From: Lumnitzera littorea
Taxonomy: Eukaryota > Streptophyta > Magnoliopsida > Myrtales > Combretaceae
Reading direction: 5' to 3'
DNA length: 64,000 nt
Assembly (NCBI GenBank): GCA_024138015.1
Contig: JAMXBB010000004.1
Coordinates: 111,774,077-111,838,076, forward strand
Shown here: positions 13,647 to 26,000 of the stretch, piece by piece
Position numbering within the stretch: position 1 is the stretch's first letter
Layout of the letters: each line of letters starts with the position of its first letter
Notes under the pieces: generated by a model
The model's database searches: none
What the model saw: only the letters and a program-made list of their open reading frames with translations
Told to the model about the DNA's origin: nothing
Translations under genes and position numbers: made by a program

Positions 13647-14930
13647 TGTCACGGTCTGAGAGGTGGCTTAGTTATAACAAGTCACCATATGCCGTACAAA
13701 AGAACATAGATTAGTTTTCTTTCCAATTGACGACCTTATATACAATATACAATATACAATATACAAGACTATTACTATAACTAGTTACCCAAGAGTATAC
13801 AAGTAAAGATAATATCACAATATATATAATAATATGAGATTTTATACAAAACTCTCATTAGATAAGTAATACAAAACCATAAGTCCCAAATTACTAATAT
13901 TAAATCTATAATAGTAAAGAAAGTTACTCTAACTAACTACTGAATATCATGATACAAAATATCACAAAAATTTTACTTGAGAGTTACTACATATATTCAC
14001 TCTATTCTCTGCTTCCACATAAATCCCTAAATATTAAACTGACCTCAGGCATGCCTTGACTAGGTATGGTAAACAAGTCTTCTTGCATCATAAGTCTATA
14101 AAGGTGTAAGCTAAAAAACTTAGTAAGTTATCCTTTAATCATACATATAAGTAAGTTATTCAATCATTAATTACAAATATATTAATGCATGGTTAAGTAG
14201 AATGTCACAAAAATATATATAATTGATCAGGTATCATATGCAATTTAGATTTAATGCCTTCTGAAATTAGAGTTGGAGACTATACAGTACCATTCAGATT
14301 CGGGTATCATACCTAAACTTATAAAACTACCAAAATCCAAATTTCGTTTAAGGAAAAGTAATTCGTTTAATTTTGGTTTAAAATAAATTATAGGTATGAT
14401 TGTGAATGGGCCCTTATAGTTTACACTCATTTCTAAACAGAGGCCTTTGGACTCAATCTTTAGTTAGGTGATTAATGCCTCCAACGCCCAATAATCTTAC
14501 AGGCCAAGGTAAAGTCAGTTATACGTATACACTATACTAACATACTTAAATTCTTAATATGATTATCAACCCTTACATGGTCTCTCACTATCTTCGTATA
14601 ATGTATGGCTAGAATAATTATAATGTAATGTACATTTATGCGCAATTAGTTTAGTTGAACAAAATCAAGTATAATTAGATTCGGTTATTATTTGATCAAG
14701 CAATATCGTAGACAGTTAAATTTCTATAGAAATCTATCATGCAGCAAACAATCATTATTATAATTTAAGGTGTTTTCACAATATAACAAGCAACAACAAT
14801 TACATGCATATCACAATCCTACACATAAATCATTTACGAATAATAATAATTAAATATCACTATTTATAAGCAAAAACGTTTTAAATATAAAAAATACTCA
14901 AATGGGGTTATAACACAAAAACCTTTTTCC
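13647..14930 (+). mobile_element. Possible diverged LTR of a second type
   Basis: The segment opens TGTCACGGTCTGAGAGG, the same TGTCACG opening as the main LTR family but different downstream. It keeps a phrase (AACTTAGTAAGTTA near 14120) comparable to the CTCAGTAAGTTAAG phrase of copy C. The right end could not be placed; the given end is arbitrary. A short (ATACAAT)n run lies at 13740-13766. No coding sequence is seen. Confidence 0.3.
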
Positions 14931-15556
14931 TTCGTAACCAACAAATCTTTCTCTCTTTCTCTTCTCTATCTATCTTATTAGAATATTTTTAAATGTTTGA
15001 GTATGGATTAATGATTACATATTAAATGATTAAATTAAATGAGCAACGTATAAGAGGATAATTATAGAACATTTAAATCTAAGATCCATTGAAGCATGGT
15101 AGTCTTGATAATGAAAAAATATGAGATTCAGATTATATCAAAAATTGATTCAACTAGATCTTACTTAAATTATGCTCCTTCTCTCAACTTCTGCTTTAGT
15201 GATACCTTTTAACAATATATGATTTTTTTAATTTTATCATTATAAATTTTCATTATTAATACCTTTTATCATTAACAATCATTTTTTTCCCTTTTCATTT
15301 CATAATGTATATTTTCTATAAATAATTGTTAGAATTACAATTTACTTTTTATGAAAAGAAACAACCTTAAGTACTTTTAGAAGGATTGTAACTCTTTCTA
15401 AATAAATCATATAAAATTATCCCTAATTTGTAATATATCTTTATAAAATTATATTATTCCATTCATATCGTATTTAAGACAATTTATAAATATACAATGT
15501 TAACACGTTAATCATGACAAACTTTTAAGTAAATTTATTATATTAAAATATATACA
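14931..15556. other. AT-rich intergenic, nothing recognised
   Basis: I see no reading frame with coding character, no RNA gene and no clear repeat. Confidence 0.5.
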
Positions 15557-15986
15557 GGGAAAAATCCATAAAACCCCTCTAAACTTTGTTTTAAGTGCGG
15601 TTTGACTTTCCAAATTTTCAAAGTGTGGTTTTTTGCCCCCTTAAACTTTTACAAATTGACAAATAACCCCTATAACCTCTTTAAATTTTGATTTTGGTGT
15701 ATAAATATCCCTTAAATTTTAATTTTGATATATAAACACCCCTTAAACTTTGGTTTCAGTATATAAACATCTTCTAAATTTTGATTTTGGTGTATAAATA
15801 CCTTTTAAACACCATATATTTTATGGGGTGTTTATACATAAAAATCAAAGTTTAAGAGGTTATTCTTAACCTAAGGGATCGTTTACCAATTTATGAAAGT
15901 TTAGGAATAAAAAACCATACTTTAAAAGTTTACAAGGAAAATCCGCACCTGAGTTAAAATTTATGGGGGTTTTATGCAATTTCCCC
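15557..15986. mobile_element. Fold-back MITE-like element with internal minisatellite
   Basis: The left arm opens GGGAAAAATCCATAAAACCCC and the right arm, read in reverse, opens GGGGAAATTGCATAAAACCC. The arms stay similar for roughly 150 bp (about 15557-15715 and 15830-15986), including a shared GTGCGG and GTATGG/GTGTGG followed by TTTTTT. Between them are four to five imperfect copies of a 30-bp unit of the type TTTGATTTTGGTGTATAAAT. There is no coding capacity. Long inverted arms suggest a Mutator-like non-autonomous element, but no clean target duplication is visible in the TA-rich flanks. Confidence 0.65.
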
Positions 15987-16469
15987 ATATATATATATAG
16001 AAATTTTAAAATCAAACGTGTAAATATATTGATGTAATTGATATATATATATAGAAATTTTAAAATCAAATGTGCAAATCAACATTAACAATAAAATATT
16101 GATGTAATCGATACATAATAGACAAAAAGGTAGAATATATAATGTTTTTTAATAGAATCCACCATATATTATAATATAGTATGATTTGACAAAAAAATTA
16201 ATTGCAAATATAACTATTTGAAATTGATATCACCATAAACATGAATAATGTAAATGCAAATGTGTAACCACAATATGTATGCAAAAATTAAATACAGCAA
16301 CTCAATAAAATTTAATGTATAAAATAATTATTGAATTAAACTATATATACAATACTAATGACTTAAAAGCACTTTTTTTAAAACAATATGATTTGACAAA
16401 ATATTTTAGTTAACATATCTATACATATAAACATAGATAGATAATATGATTATATATATATATATATAT
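15987..16469. other. AT-rich spacer ending in (TA)n
   Basis: No gene is seen. It ends with a perfect (AT)n run at about 16449-16469, which forms the left flank of the next inverted-repeat element. Confidence 0.5.
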
Positions 16470-16730
16470 AGGATTTTTCTACGACAATGCTAGCGATATA
16501 ATGTTACCATAACGCTAGTCAAAATAATCTGTTATAGACGATTAGCAAGTTACCTTGTTTATCTTCCTTTTTTATTTAATTAATTAATTTACCAGTTGTC
16601 TAAGTAATAGGTTAGGTTATTTTATTAGGATAGATGGTGTAGATTAAGTTTTCACAAATTAATGGTTTAAATTGACCAGTGTTACGGTAACACTATATTT
16701 CTAGCGTTATAGTGTTACCGTAGAAAACCT
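16470..16730. mobile_element. MITE-like element with about 50-bp inverted ends
   Basis: The left end opens AGGATTTTTCTACG and the right end, reversed, opens AGGTTTTCTACGGTAACAC. Both arms contain CGCTAG and a GTTACC-type word, so pairing extends over about 50-60 bp with a short loop. At 261 bp and without coding potential it fits a miniature inverted-repeat transposable element. The flanks are TATATATAT and CATAAAAAT and give no exact duplication. Superfamily not assigned. Confidence 0.65.
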
Positions 16731-17139
16731 CATAAAAATAATATGATTTAATAAATAAAATTTTGGTTAGTTGTGATAGAATGAGTTTTTATTATATTAT
16801 GGATTGATTTGTATCAAAAATTGATACGACCAAATCTTACTCATATCACATAATTTTCTCTCAACTTCCGTTTTAATAAGGTATATAAATATAGATAAAG
16901 ATATGATGTATAAGTGTTTTATATGAAAAGTGTAATTTTCGTCTCAAAAATTGAAAGAATCATGATTTTCCCCCTCAGTCTACAAATCAAGATCCTATTT
17001 AAAGATGGAATTTTTAATTCTACAAAATTGCGATTCCATTCTAAGTTGATTTATGCATACCAATATCTAATAGTAAGTTGCTACTTCAAAATTTATTACA
17101 ACTTCCTCACCTTTTATATAATTTTATGTAAAGTAAAAG
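16731..17139. other. AT-rich spacer, no gene seen
   Basis: Open reading frames here are low-complexity, hydrophobic, AT-driven translations without recognisable domains. Confidence 0.45.
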
Positions 17140-17251
17140 TCAAGAAAGGTGAGGATGTTGCCATAAATTTTGAAACTGCAACTTTTATGCAAAGCCTAAA
17201 GCAATTGTTGATGGCAGATTCTTCTAGAGTTGTTGAAAGGTGGTTCCAAGG
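17140..17251 (+). pseudogene. Exon-like relic, unassigned
   Basis: A stretch with coding-like codon choice translates to a peptide containing GEDVAINFETATFMQS and ending SSRVVERWFQ. It is followed at once by a good donor (CAAG/GTAAGC at 17248-17257). I do not recognise the protein. No partner exon with comparable quality was found on either side, so it is at most a stranded exon from a captured or decayed gene, and could be chance. Confidence 0.2.
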
Positions 17252-17499
17252 TAAGCATTCTAACACTAAAGTTAGAGAGTGAATGTGAGAGAGAAAGTAT
17301 AATGTTTGTAGATATGCGATAGATTGGAATCTTTTACCAAAGTGTAGATCTTTAATTTATAAAGGAATTAGCTTAACTATTTTAGGAAGAAGATAAGCCT
17401 TTAAAGATCCTCTCTTTGAATTTTATAGAGAAGATCTTGATGATAATTAACTTTTTTTATTTGTTCGAGTTGTTCTTGCCCAATCTTTATATAAACTTG

Positions 17500-17655
17500 T
17501 GGGTTGGCCTAGAGCCTTAGGCTTCGAGTAACTCAATGGCCCTTGCTTTGGTCTCGAATTGGGCATTCATGAGATCGGCCTACCCTTGGGAAAGTCGATC
17601 TTGAAGTTACTGATTGACATGGGTTTTGACGATGTCGATTTACTCCAAAGAGGTT
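17500..17655 (-). pseudogene. Decayed coding relic, possibly retroelement gag
   Basis: On the minus strand one frame reads IDIVKTHVNQ, stop, LQDRLSQG, stop, ADLMNAQFETKARAIELLEA, stop. The three interruptions are TAA or TAG codons that differ from CAA or CAG by one C-to-T change. The peptide is charged and helical, in the style of the coiled-coil N-terminal part of retroelement gag proteins, but no zinc knuckle or protease follows. Base composition is higher in GC than the surroundings. The family assignment is inference only. Confidence 0.3.
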
Positions 17656-20600
17656 GGTTCAGGTTCTTAAGGTTCGATCCATGAGATTGGTGATTAGAGT
17701 CACTTTTTGGGATATGATAATTTTTAGTATATTTCAAATTTCTAGAACTTCCCTTAGATTGAAGGCAAAGGTTTGTCTTAAAATTATATTATTTAAGGAA
17801 TGAAAATATGGGATTAAGAAATAGATATGAATTTGACTACTACATTGGAAAGGGGAGTTCCAATTTACAAGCAAAACCTTATGTCTGTTAGTTAATTTCT
17901 TGCGCGAGGGATTTATCTTAAAATCGACGTTAATTTCTTGCACAAGTGATCTATCTCAAGCCATACGTTTGGATATGATATAATTGATGTATGCATGAGA
18001 TATTATATTTCAAAATATGGAAATTTAGAGTTTTATTCTAAGTTAAGGGTATAAATTATGGTAAGGTTAGATTTTTGACAAATGATCCTTATGAATAAAT
18101 TATTTTCAAGCCATTTTTCTCATATATTCCTTGGATTATCTTTTTTTTTTTCCTTCTATATCTGTTTGTATTTATTCTATTTCTTATTTGTATCCATATG
18201 AAATCTGTTATTTCAAAAACTATATTGGGAAAAGTAAAAAAAAATCTTCAACTTACCTCTCCATATCTTTTTTTTTTTTTTTTTAAATTCAATCCTTCAC
18301 ATTTTAGATTTTTGTTAAAAGGTCTTTCTACCGTTAGATTTTCTAGTAGTGAGGAGATGTGGCAGCATATGATCAGTTTACATGTAATCATTAAATAAAA
18401 AATATTTAAAAATAATGAAAAATATATAAAAATTCATAAAAAAAAAATTTCTAACCACCCCTTAACTTTTGGGTAGCCAAAATGGCTAGTACTTGCAAAA
18501 TGAGTTGTTCACCCACTCATAACTTAAAGTGGTGACCCAAATTGAAAAAAAAAAAAAAAAAGATACGATAAATGTCTCTATTTTTTTTTTATTTGTGTAG
18601 TCACCCTAAGTTGTTAGTGGGTCTCATGACTCACTTTATAAAGTGGGTCACGACTTATTTCATGAGTTTGGTCAAAATTTGGCCACCTATGCCCTTTGTT
18701 GTTGTAATTTCCTTTTTTCTTTTATATAAATTTCTAAGTTTTTTTTGTCATTTTGTTAATTTTATTTTATTTTATTTTATTTAGGAATAATATTAATATA
18801 TATATGTATACAAGTACATATATTATCATTACTATATATATGATCTTATTATTTTTTCCACTTTTGCTTTTATTTAATTTTTTTCGTTATTTGATTTTTA
18901 ATAAGTTTTCATTATTTTTTATATATTTATTATTTTATTTATATTTCTAATATTTTATCACATTAAAAGTACGTAGAGTAATAAAATGTTACCGTATGTT
19001 TATGTGAAGCTAACAATATAACTCTCTCAATTAAAGGGAGTGTATACAAACTCTTGCAAAGGCTAACGATTGAGATAAAAATTTTAAAACGATGAGAATT
19101 GAAATAGAAAAAGAGATAAACATCAAGCACTTTTTTGGTATTTTTCACTAATATATATCATGGATTGAAAAAGAATAATTTAGTTCATATTTTTATAAAA
19201 ATAAATAAAGCAAATGATAGATAAATTTAGCTCTAAAAGAACTTGTTAAGTATCGATGTCTTAATCTTCTCAAGCATAAATTTTTTTTTTCTTTTTTATT
19301 TTATTTTTTGCCGAAGCCAAACATAAGATTTGAATAGATGCCATGAGAACACCACAAAGATAAGAAAGTGATCGACCAAGCAAGATACATTGATATAAGA
19401 CATTATATATATTCTCTATACATATGTACTTGAATAAATTTCATTTCATAGACTTTTGTCTTCACTATTCAATACTTTGCATACCAGTTTTTTCGTTTTT
19501 GACTCTTCATACTTATATTTCATCTCTATCTATCACTAATTAGTACACATGTGTTAGCTTTTTAATGGCTCATAATAATTAACTTAATAAAATAATATTA
19601 TTAAATTTATTTAATTAAATAGTAAAATAAAAAATTATTATAAATTTGGAAAAAGAAAAAAAAAGAGCAAAGCTTTAATAGCCTTGAGGGTATGACTGAT
19701 CACACCAAAGTCAAGAGGTAGCGAATCACTACCTAAAGAGAAGGGAGGGTAGAGGAAAGCCACTTGACCTCCCATAAGTGGTGGCTAATCACCACTTAGA
19801 TATAGGGTACTCGGCTATTAAATGCTTCAGCCGCGCAGCCCTAAAAAGTGTGTGTGTGTTTTAATACACTACTCGATTAGATTATATAGTGTATCTTAAG
19901 GAATAAACTAGTAATATAACACGGACGACTATATTGTCATATTTTAAGCACTAATAGTAATAATATAAGTGGACATTCATATGCGGTTTTGAATTTAACA
20001 ATATCAAGTACATGAAATATTAATTGCAAAATATTAATGTTGTTAATTACAAGCAAGAGTAAAGACTATAAATGTAAAAAAAGAAATGTGCCCAATATAT
20101 AATTGCATAAATATTTATTTTTAATGCTGATGATAGGTCGATTTCTTCATCATGGTCTCGCCGTATGTTTGGAAAAGCGATGCAAAATAAATTAATCATT
20201 TAAATTATTATCTAACAGTATAAGCGTTCCTTAACTGAAATAATAAGAAATAGTTTATTGAGAATCGCATGAAACTCATAGCACATCAGGCTATGGTCTA
20301 TGGATGAGTTATTGAATTTTCAATAATTGTAGATAGAAGAAATTATACAAGGTGCTTAAAAAAAAAAAAAGATTGTCAGAAAATAATCTTTAAGATTTAA
20401 TGTGATTGGTTTAGACTTAATAAAGTAAATATGGATGGATTTATAGGCGTTAATTTTAATTGAAATATATATAATGAAATAAGATGTTTCTAAAGTTGTA
20501 TAGTACTAATGAACTATATGTTTGAAAAACCTGTAATGCATTGCTAAAATAAAAACTTGTCGTATCAAAACGTATTATTAGTTTGTTTTCAATCGTACAT

Positions 20601-20954
20601 TTTTCTTAGAACAAAATAATTATCTAATCAATTGTATATATGAAATAGCATATGCATGGTCCTGTTGCGTCTGCTTAAAAATGAACGAAGATTCTGTATT
20701 GCAAATAGTGTTTCTATCCATATCTATAATAAAACTAAATACATCAAAAGTGTGAAATAATTGCACATTGTTTAGAAATAACAATTAAAGTCCTTTTTTC
20801 TTCTACTTCTGATAATATTAAATACATGATATATTTTACAAGGAACGAAATATTTGTTCCTTTCTTATAAAATTGCTTTTATAGAATAAATTTTCCGTGG
20901 AATTACAATCACTGCTAAATAAGGAACTGCTCGCAAAATCAAAGGAGCAACAAT
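17656..20954. other. Gene-free AT-rich stretch
   Basis: No gene is supported. Simple tracts include poly-T near 18269-18284 and (ATTTT)n near 18760-18780. Between about 18440 and 18710 are short inverted words (TAGCC-AAAA-TGGCTA; ACTCACTTTATAAAGTGGGT) that may belong to a decayed inverted-repeat element. Positions 19670-19850 are less AT-rich and include a GTGGTGGCTAATCACCACTT hairpin, without a reading frame. Confidence 0.4.
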
Positions 20955-21190
20955 TGCTAGGGGTTCGTTTGGTTTAGTTCGGTCTAATTTAACTATATAT
21001 TAAGGTTGGATAATTTTACTTTATTTTTTTTTTAAATAAACTTAAACATAAAGTTTAGTTTATAATTTTTTTTAATTTAATTCGATACGATTTGCCTATC
21101 TGACTCAAAAAGTTTAGCTTATAATTTTTTTAAACCAAAAAAAGATTGTTCAGTCCGGTCTGATCCGCAATTCGAACCTTTATCGTAAAT
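20955..21190. repeat. Dispersed GGTTTGGTTCGGT-type repeat
   Basis: The stretch opens AGGGGTTCGTTTGGTTTAG and ends with CAGTCCGGTCTGATCCGC, a style of degenerate dispersed repeat common in plant intergenic DNA. The opening is similar to the AGGGGTGTAAA ends of the hAT-like elements elsewhere in this window. Ends and target duplication are not resolved. A shorter similar patch, with three GGTTT words in series, lies at 22340-22490. Confidence 0.35.
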
Positions 21191-22735
21191 TAAATATTGC
21201 TCGTGTGATGATGTAATGTTAAACAAAAACACCTGGCAGGGGGCACTGACAGTGGGCACCAATTTTGTCTAGTGTGTATGAAAATGATCAAGACATCTCT
21301 TATAACCATTTGTGGGACACCATCCATTTGTGAAGCCCTGTGGCATTGTTTGGCAACGGGAAATCGGACAACACGTAACTAACAAAGCTCCAATTATTTG
21401 CTACACATGAGTCTTCATTCTTAAATACAGTGCCTCGTATTATACTTTCATGCAATTCTACAGTGGGCTTGAACTACCGTTTCTATGTTTAAGTAGATTC
21501 ATATCCATAAAATATAATCTTATGATACAACTCATTTATCAATCGTTTATTTAAAACTATGACCTAACGTGTTTTGTATTTGAGTTAGATTCATTTATAT
21601 CAGGATTGATAATTCTTATTATCATATCATATCTCATTTATTTTAGATTTAATATTATTTATAGATTAAAATATTATAATTAAGTTTATAAAATATACAT
21701 AGATACAAAGGAAAAAAAATGATAATTATATTTAAATTTTACAAAAACAGATAACATAGTATCTTTATACTTAATAAAAATTACAATGCAAATAAAAGGT
21801 TTTAGTAAAACAAAATCTTACTAAATATAAAAAATTCAAAAATTTAAGTCATATAATATTACTAATTAAATAGAATTATGGATTAAATAAATATTAATAT
21901 TATTGTAAGTGTTGATTTTGAAAATTTATCACATTGTTTCTTAAATGTTTAAGGGAGATGGTCAAAGAATCTACATGTGGATTCATAAATTTTTTCCTAT
22001 TTAAACTATGATGCAGCATGAGAATTATATAGCTAAAAGTATTTTATATCTTCAATTAAGATATCTGACATAGAAAGAAATTATTTATGTAATAAAACAT
22101 AAATACAGACGAATATATAACATATTTTGTGTCTCATATTTAAGTTTGGAAGTTTGACCCTTACTTAGACATAAATTTAATTGTATTTAAACGAGTCCGA
22201 TTTATTTATGTCTCATATTAATTTTTTTTGTACATTAACCCGTTTAAATTGTATCATGTTTAGATCCATTATGTCTGGATTCTTAATTGTCATTAACTAA
22301 GCAAAAATTAAAACAATATGTCATTTTTTTTTAACATAATCGATTCAGCTTGGTTTGGTTTGGTTTGTTTATCCAATTAAATTAAACTACAAACTCACAC
22401 CTTATAGCTAAATTGAGTTAAAAAAAAATCAAATTTTTGGTTTAATTCGATTTATAATTCAATCAGTTTTCTCACCTCGCCCTATTTAAAATATTTCGAC
22501 ATATTTCCATAAACTACTTATAATATTTTAACTCAATATGAAGTTTTGACTAAAGCAGAAGTATATTAGTATTTATAGATATATTCTAAGAATGTCATTA
22601 GTGCAGTTGATTAAATAAAATAATTACCACTATTTCTGTATCCCTATTATTTTAGAATTATAGATTTGCTTCCACGTTATACATACCATTAGACCAACAA
22701 AACATTCTACAAACATTCTTTTGCATGTAGCAATC
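21191..22735. other. AT-rich intergenic upstream of CDC48
   Basis: No gene is recognised. It holds long runs of A/T and the degenerate GGTTT-type repeat at 22340-22490. Confidence 0.45.
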
Positions 22736-23033
22736 GACATGATTCATTGGACCGCACATGACACGTCACAGACTGTTTCATAAATCTTCTGGATTTTAAG
22801 AACCCCGAAAACCCGCCCAACGTGGCCTCCCATTGTTTGATGAAACATCGTACCATCACTTTCCTAAACTAAAAGTAAATTTTAAAAAGGACTAAAAACA
22901 GGGTACTGAAACATATGCTTTCTTTTCTCTTTACACCATGCCATACCTCAACTTCAACGTCACCTCTCCTTCTTATCCAACAAAGAGAAACAACAGTTCG
23001 TAACTTTTCAGCTACAGTAAGAAGAAGATAGCC
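22736..23033 (+). promoter_or_regulatory. Putative promoter and leader of the CDC48 gene
   Basis: The 300 bp before the start codon are less AT-rich than their surroundings and carry two ACGT-core boxes, ACACGTCACA at 22761-22770 and AACGTGG near 22819, typical plant bZIP-type sites. A CT-rich and CA-rich leader (about 22915-22990) follows. An upstream ATG at 22938 opens a 21-codon frame closed by a TAA about 30 bp before the main ATG. No unambiguous TATA box or start site can be fixed from sequence alone. Confidence 0.4.
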
Positions 23034-26000
23034 ATGGCTGATCGTAGCCCGAGTTCTTCTACTGATCCGTATGAGTTCTGATTCTCTGCTAGTCCAGTTT
23101 TAGTAATTGTTATTGTTTAGCTTGTATTACTTCTTAACAACTATGATTGTTTTCTTGTGCCCTTAAGTAGAGTTTTCCTTGAAAGTGTTAAAGTTGGTAT
23201 AAGGATTAAGTTTAAACGAGCTCCTAATGAGTTGATTGTGTCGAATTATACATATTATGGGAGCTGGATTCATATTAACACCTCAGATAGACATCGGGAA
23301 AGTATGGTTCAAAAACCATATCTCGGTAATTGGCTTTGGTTCCGACTAAAATTTTACGGGAGTTTGAAGAAAACTTGTGCTTATTAATGAGTCCCTGGTG
23401 TGTATTTCATGTATTTGTTGATATTGCTCTATGAGCAAGTAGGATCAATCCAAGCTAAAATTATCTACATATGTTTGTTCAATTTCATCACGGAGATGAG
23501 GGATTTTCGCTGTCTAAGTAGTGTGGCTAGTTGCAACTGCAGCGTTTTATGTTTATAGCATGCGTCTCAATTTGCAGAATCTAGGGCAGAAGATTCCATA
23601 GCATTTTTGCTTGTGAATGAATTGAGTGATAGCCAATTCAACCTTATATCTCACTCCAAAGTCCAAACGCAATATTCATACTAGGATTCAGTAACATGAA
23701 GCAATTTTACTCCATCATGATGCCAAATTTTTCATCGACGTGTTTCCTGTATTTCCATTATTGAATTTCATCAAGCTTTTATTCCCTGCATTCATCAATC
23801 GCATGATTTTAACTTTACGCATCAGTTACAACATTTCTATACCCACTTGTCTCATTGGCTTCAACTTACTTTGGCTGTTGGCATTTGATGATTATCTAGG
23901 AAATCTGACAGAAAGGATTATTCTACCGCTATTTTGGAGCGTAAGAAATCTCCAAACCGTCTGATAGTTGATGAAGCTATCCATGATGATAACTCTGTGG
24001 TTTACTTGCATCCTTTCACTATGGAAAAGCTTCAGTTCTTCCGAGGAGATACTATTCTAATTAAGGTGCATTTTCTCTTCTCAATAACCCAATGAGGTTG
24101 AAGAATGAGCTTACTAATAAGTTCTCGTGGTAATTGGTATGATAGGGCAAGAAGCGAAGAGACACCATCTGTGTTGCGCTAGCTGATGAACAATGTGAAG
24201 AAGCAAAAATCAGAATGAACAAAGTAGTGCGAGCAAATCTCAGAGTTCGCCTCGCTGATGTAGTATCGGTTCACCAATGTCCTGATGTCAAGTACGGGAA
24301 GAGGGTTCACATCCTTCCAATCGATGATACGATTGAGGGAGTCACTGGCAATTTATTCGATGTATTCTTGAAGTGTAAGTCTTCTTAAACTACTATAATC
24401 TTTTTCTTCTTGTCACCAGCTGTGTTCGCAGAATATTCTCAGGGGAGAGTGAGTTGCATAGCCAAACTATGAAACTCGATAGATTTTTAAGAAAAAAAAT
24501 TCTAAGATTAATTTTAAAAAATCTTCAAAGCTAGGGGTGGCTGTAGGACCAGTGTCCCTCTTTTCTGCCTCAACTTGTCTCTACCAGTCATTTTCCATGA
24601 GATTTAAAAAGGTGCTAATGCTTTTTTGTCTTACTGCTATATCGATCTTCAGCCTATTTCTTCGAATCTTACCGCCCCGTGAGGAAGGGTGATCTTTTCC
24701 TTGTTAGAGGGGGAATGCGGAGTGTTGAGTTTAAGGTAATAGAGACAGACCCTGGTGAATATTGTGTTGTGGCACCAGATACTGAGATCTTTTGTGAAGG
24801 AGAACCTATCAAACGTGAGGAAGAGGAGAGACTAAATGAAGTAGGCTATGACGATGTTGGCGGTGTCAGGAAGCAAATGGCGCAGATCCGTGAACTCGTA
24901 GAACTTCCTCTGCGACATCCTCAATTATTCAAATCAATTGGTGTGAATCCTCCCAAGGGAATCTTGCTCTATGGGCCACCGGGTTCGGGGAAAACTCTAA
25001 TAGCTAAAGCCGTGGCTAATGAAACAGGTGCATTCTTCTTTTTGATCAATGGACCTGAAATCATGTCTAAACTAGCTGGTGAGAGTGAAAGCAACTTGAG
25101 AAAGGCTTTTGAGGAGGCTGAAAAGAATGCTCCAGCAATAATCTTTATAGATGAGCTTGACTCAATCGCACCGAAGAGGGAAAAGACGCACGGTGAAGTG
25201 GAACGGCGCATCGTGTCGCAGCTCCTGACTCTTATGGATGGTCTCAAAAGCAGGGCACATGTGATTGTTATTGGAGCAACAAATAGGCCAAATAGCATCG
25301 ACCCAGCTTTGAGAAGATTCGGAAGGTTCGATCGAGAAATCGACATTGGGGTACCGGATGAAGTTGGAAGATTGGAGATTCTGAGGATTCATACAAAAAA
25401 TATGAAGCTTGCTGAGGAAGTGAGAATTTTTGAAGTATCTCCATGATTAGTCAGCAAGCTTTTTTATCACAATTATCTTAATAGCACAATGAAATTTATA
25501 TATTCTGTATCAGGTGGATCTCGAGAGAGTGGCAAGGGATACTCATGGTTATGTTGGTGCTGATCTTGCAGCTCTCTGCACAGAGGCTGCCCTTCAGTGT
25601 ATTAGGGAGAAAATGGACGTGATTGACTTAGAGGATGATACGATCGATGCAGAAGTCTTGAATTCCATGGCTGTGACAAACGAGCATTTTCAAACTGCAT
25701 TGGGAGCGTCGAATCCTTCAGCCTTACGTGAAACAGTGAGTTTCGGTCCTCCATCTTTTGAGTATTGATTTCTTCTTTCGGAGAGATATTACTTTTCCAA
25801 GGATATTTGCGTTTAGGACACATGTTGCGTACAAATAGGCACATTTAAATAAACAAATGTCAATAGTGTTAGTAATATAATATGTTGTTGTTTTGCGATA
25901 AGGAATGTGCTTATATGTTCCAAATTTATTCCATTGGCAACATTATCCTTTTGCAAGGTTTTCTCTATCTAATTAAGATTCAATCATATAAAATACCATT

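Noticed and set aside
16914..17139. N-terminal part of a 122-codon frame
   Set aside because: It is low-complexity, AT-driven hydrophobic translation. Only the last third of the frame (17140 onward) looks exon-like and is listed separately.
23157..23387. 76-codon frame in CDC48 intron 1
   Set aside because: It is within an 843-bp intron with good splice sites on both sides, and the translation has no domain.
24969..25346. 125-codon open frame on the minus strand inside CDC48
   Set aside because: It mirrors the conserved D1 coding exon on the other strand; its openness is a by-product of that exon's codon use.
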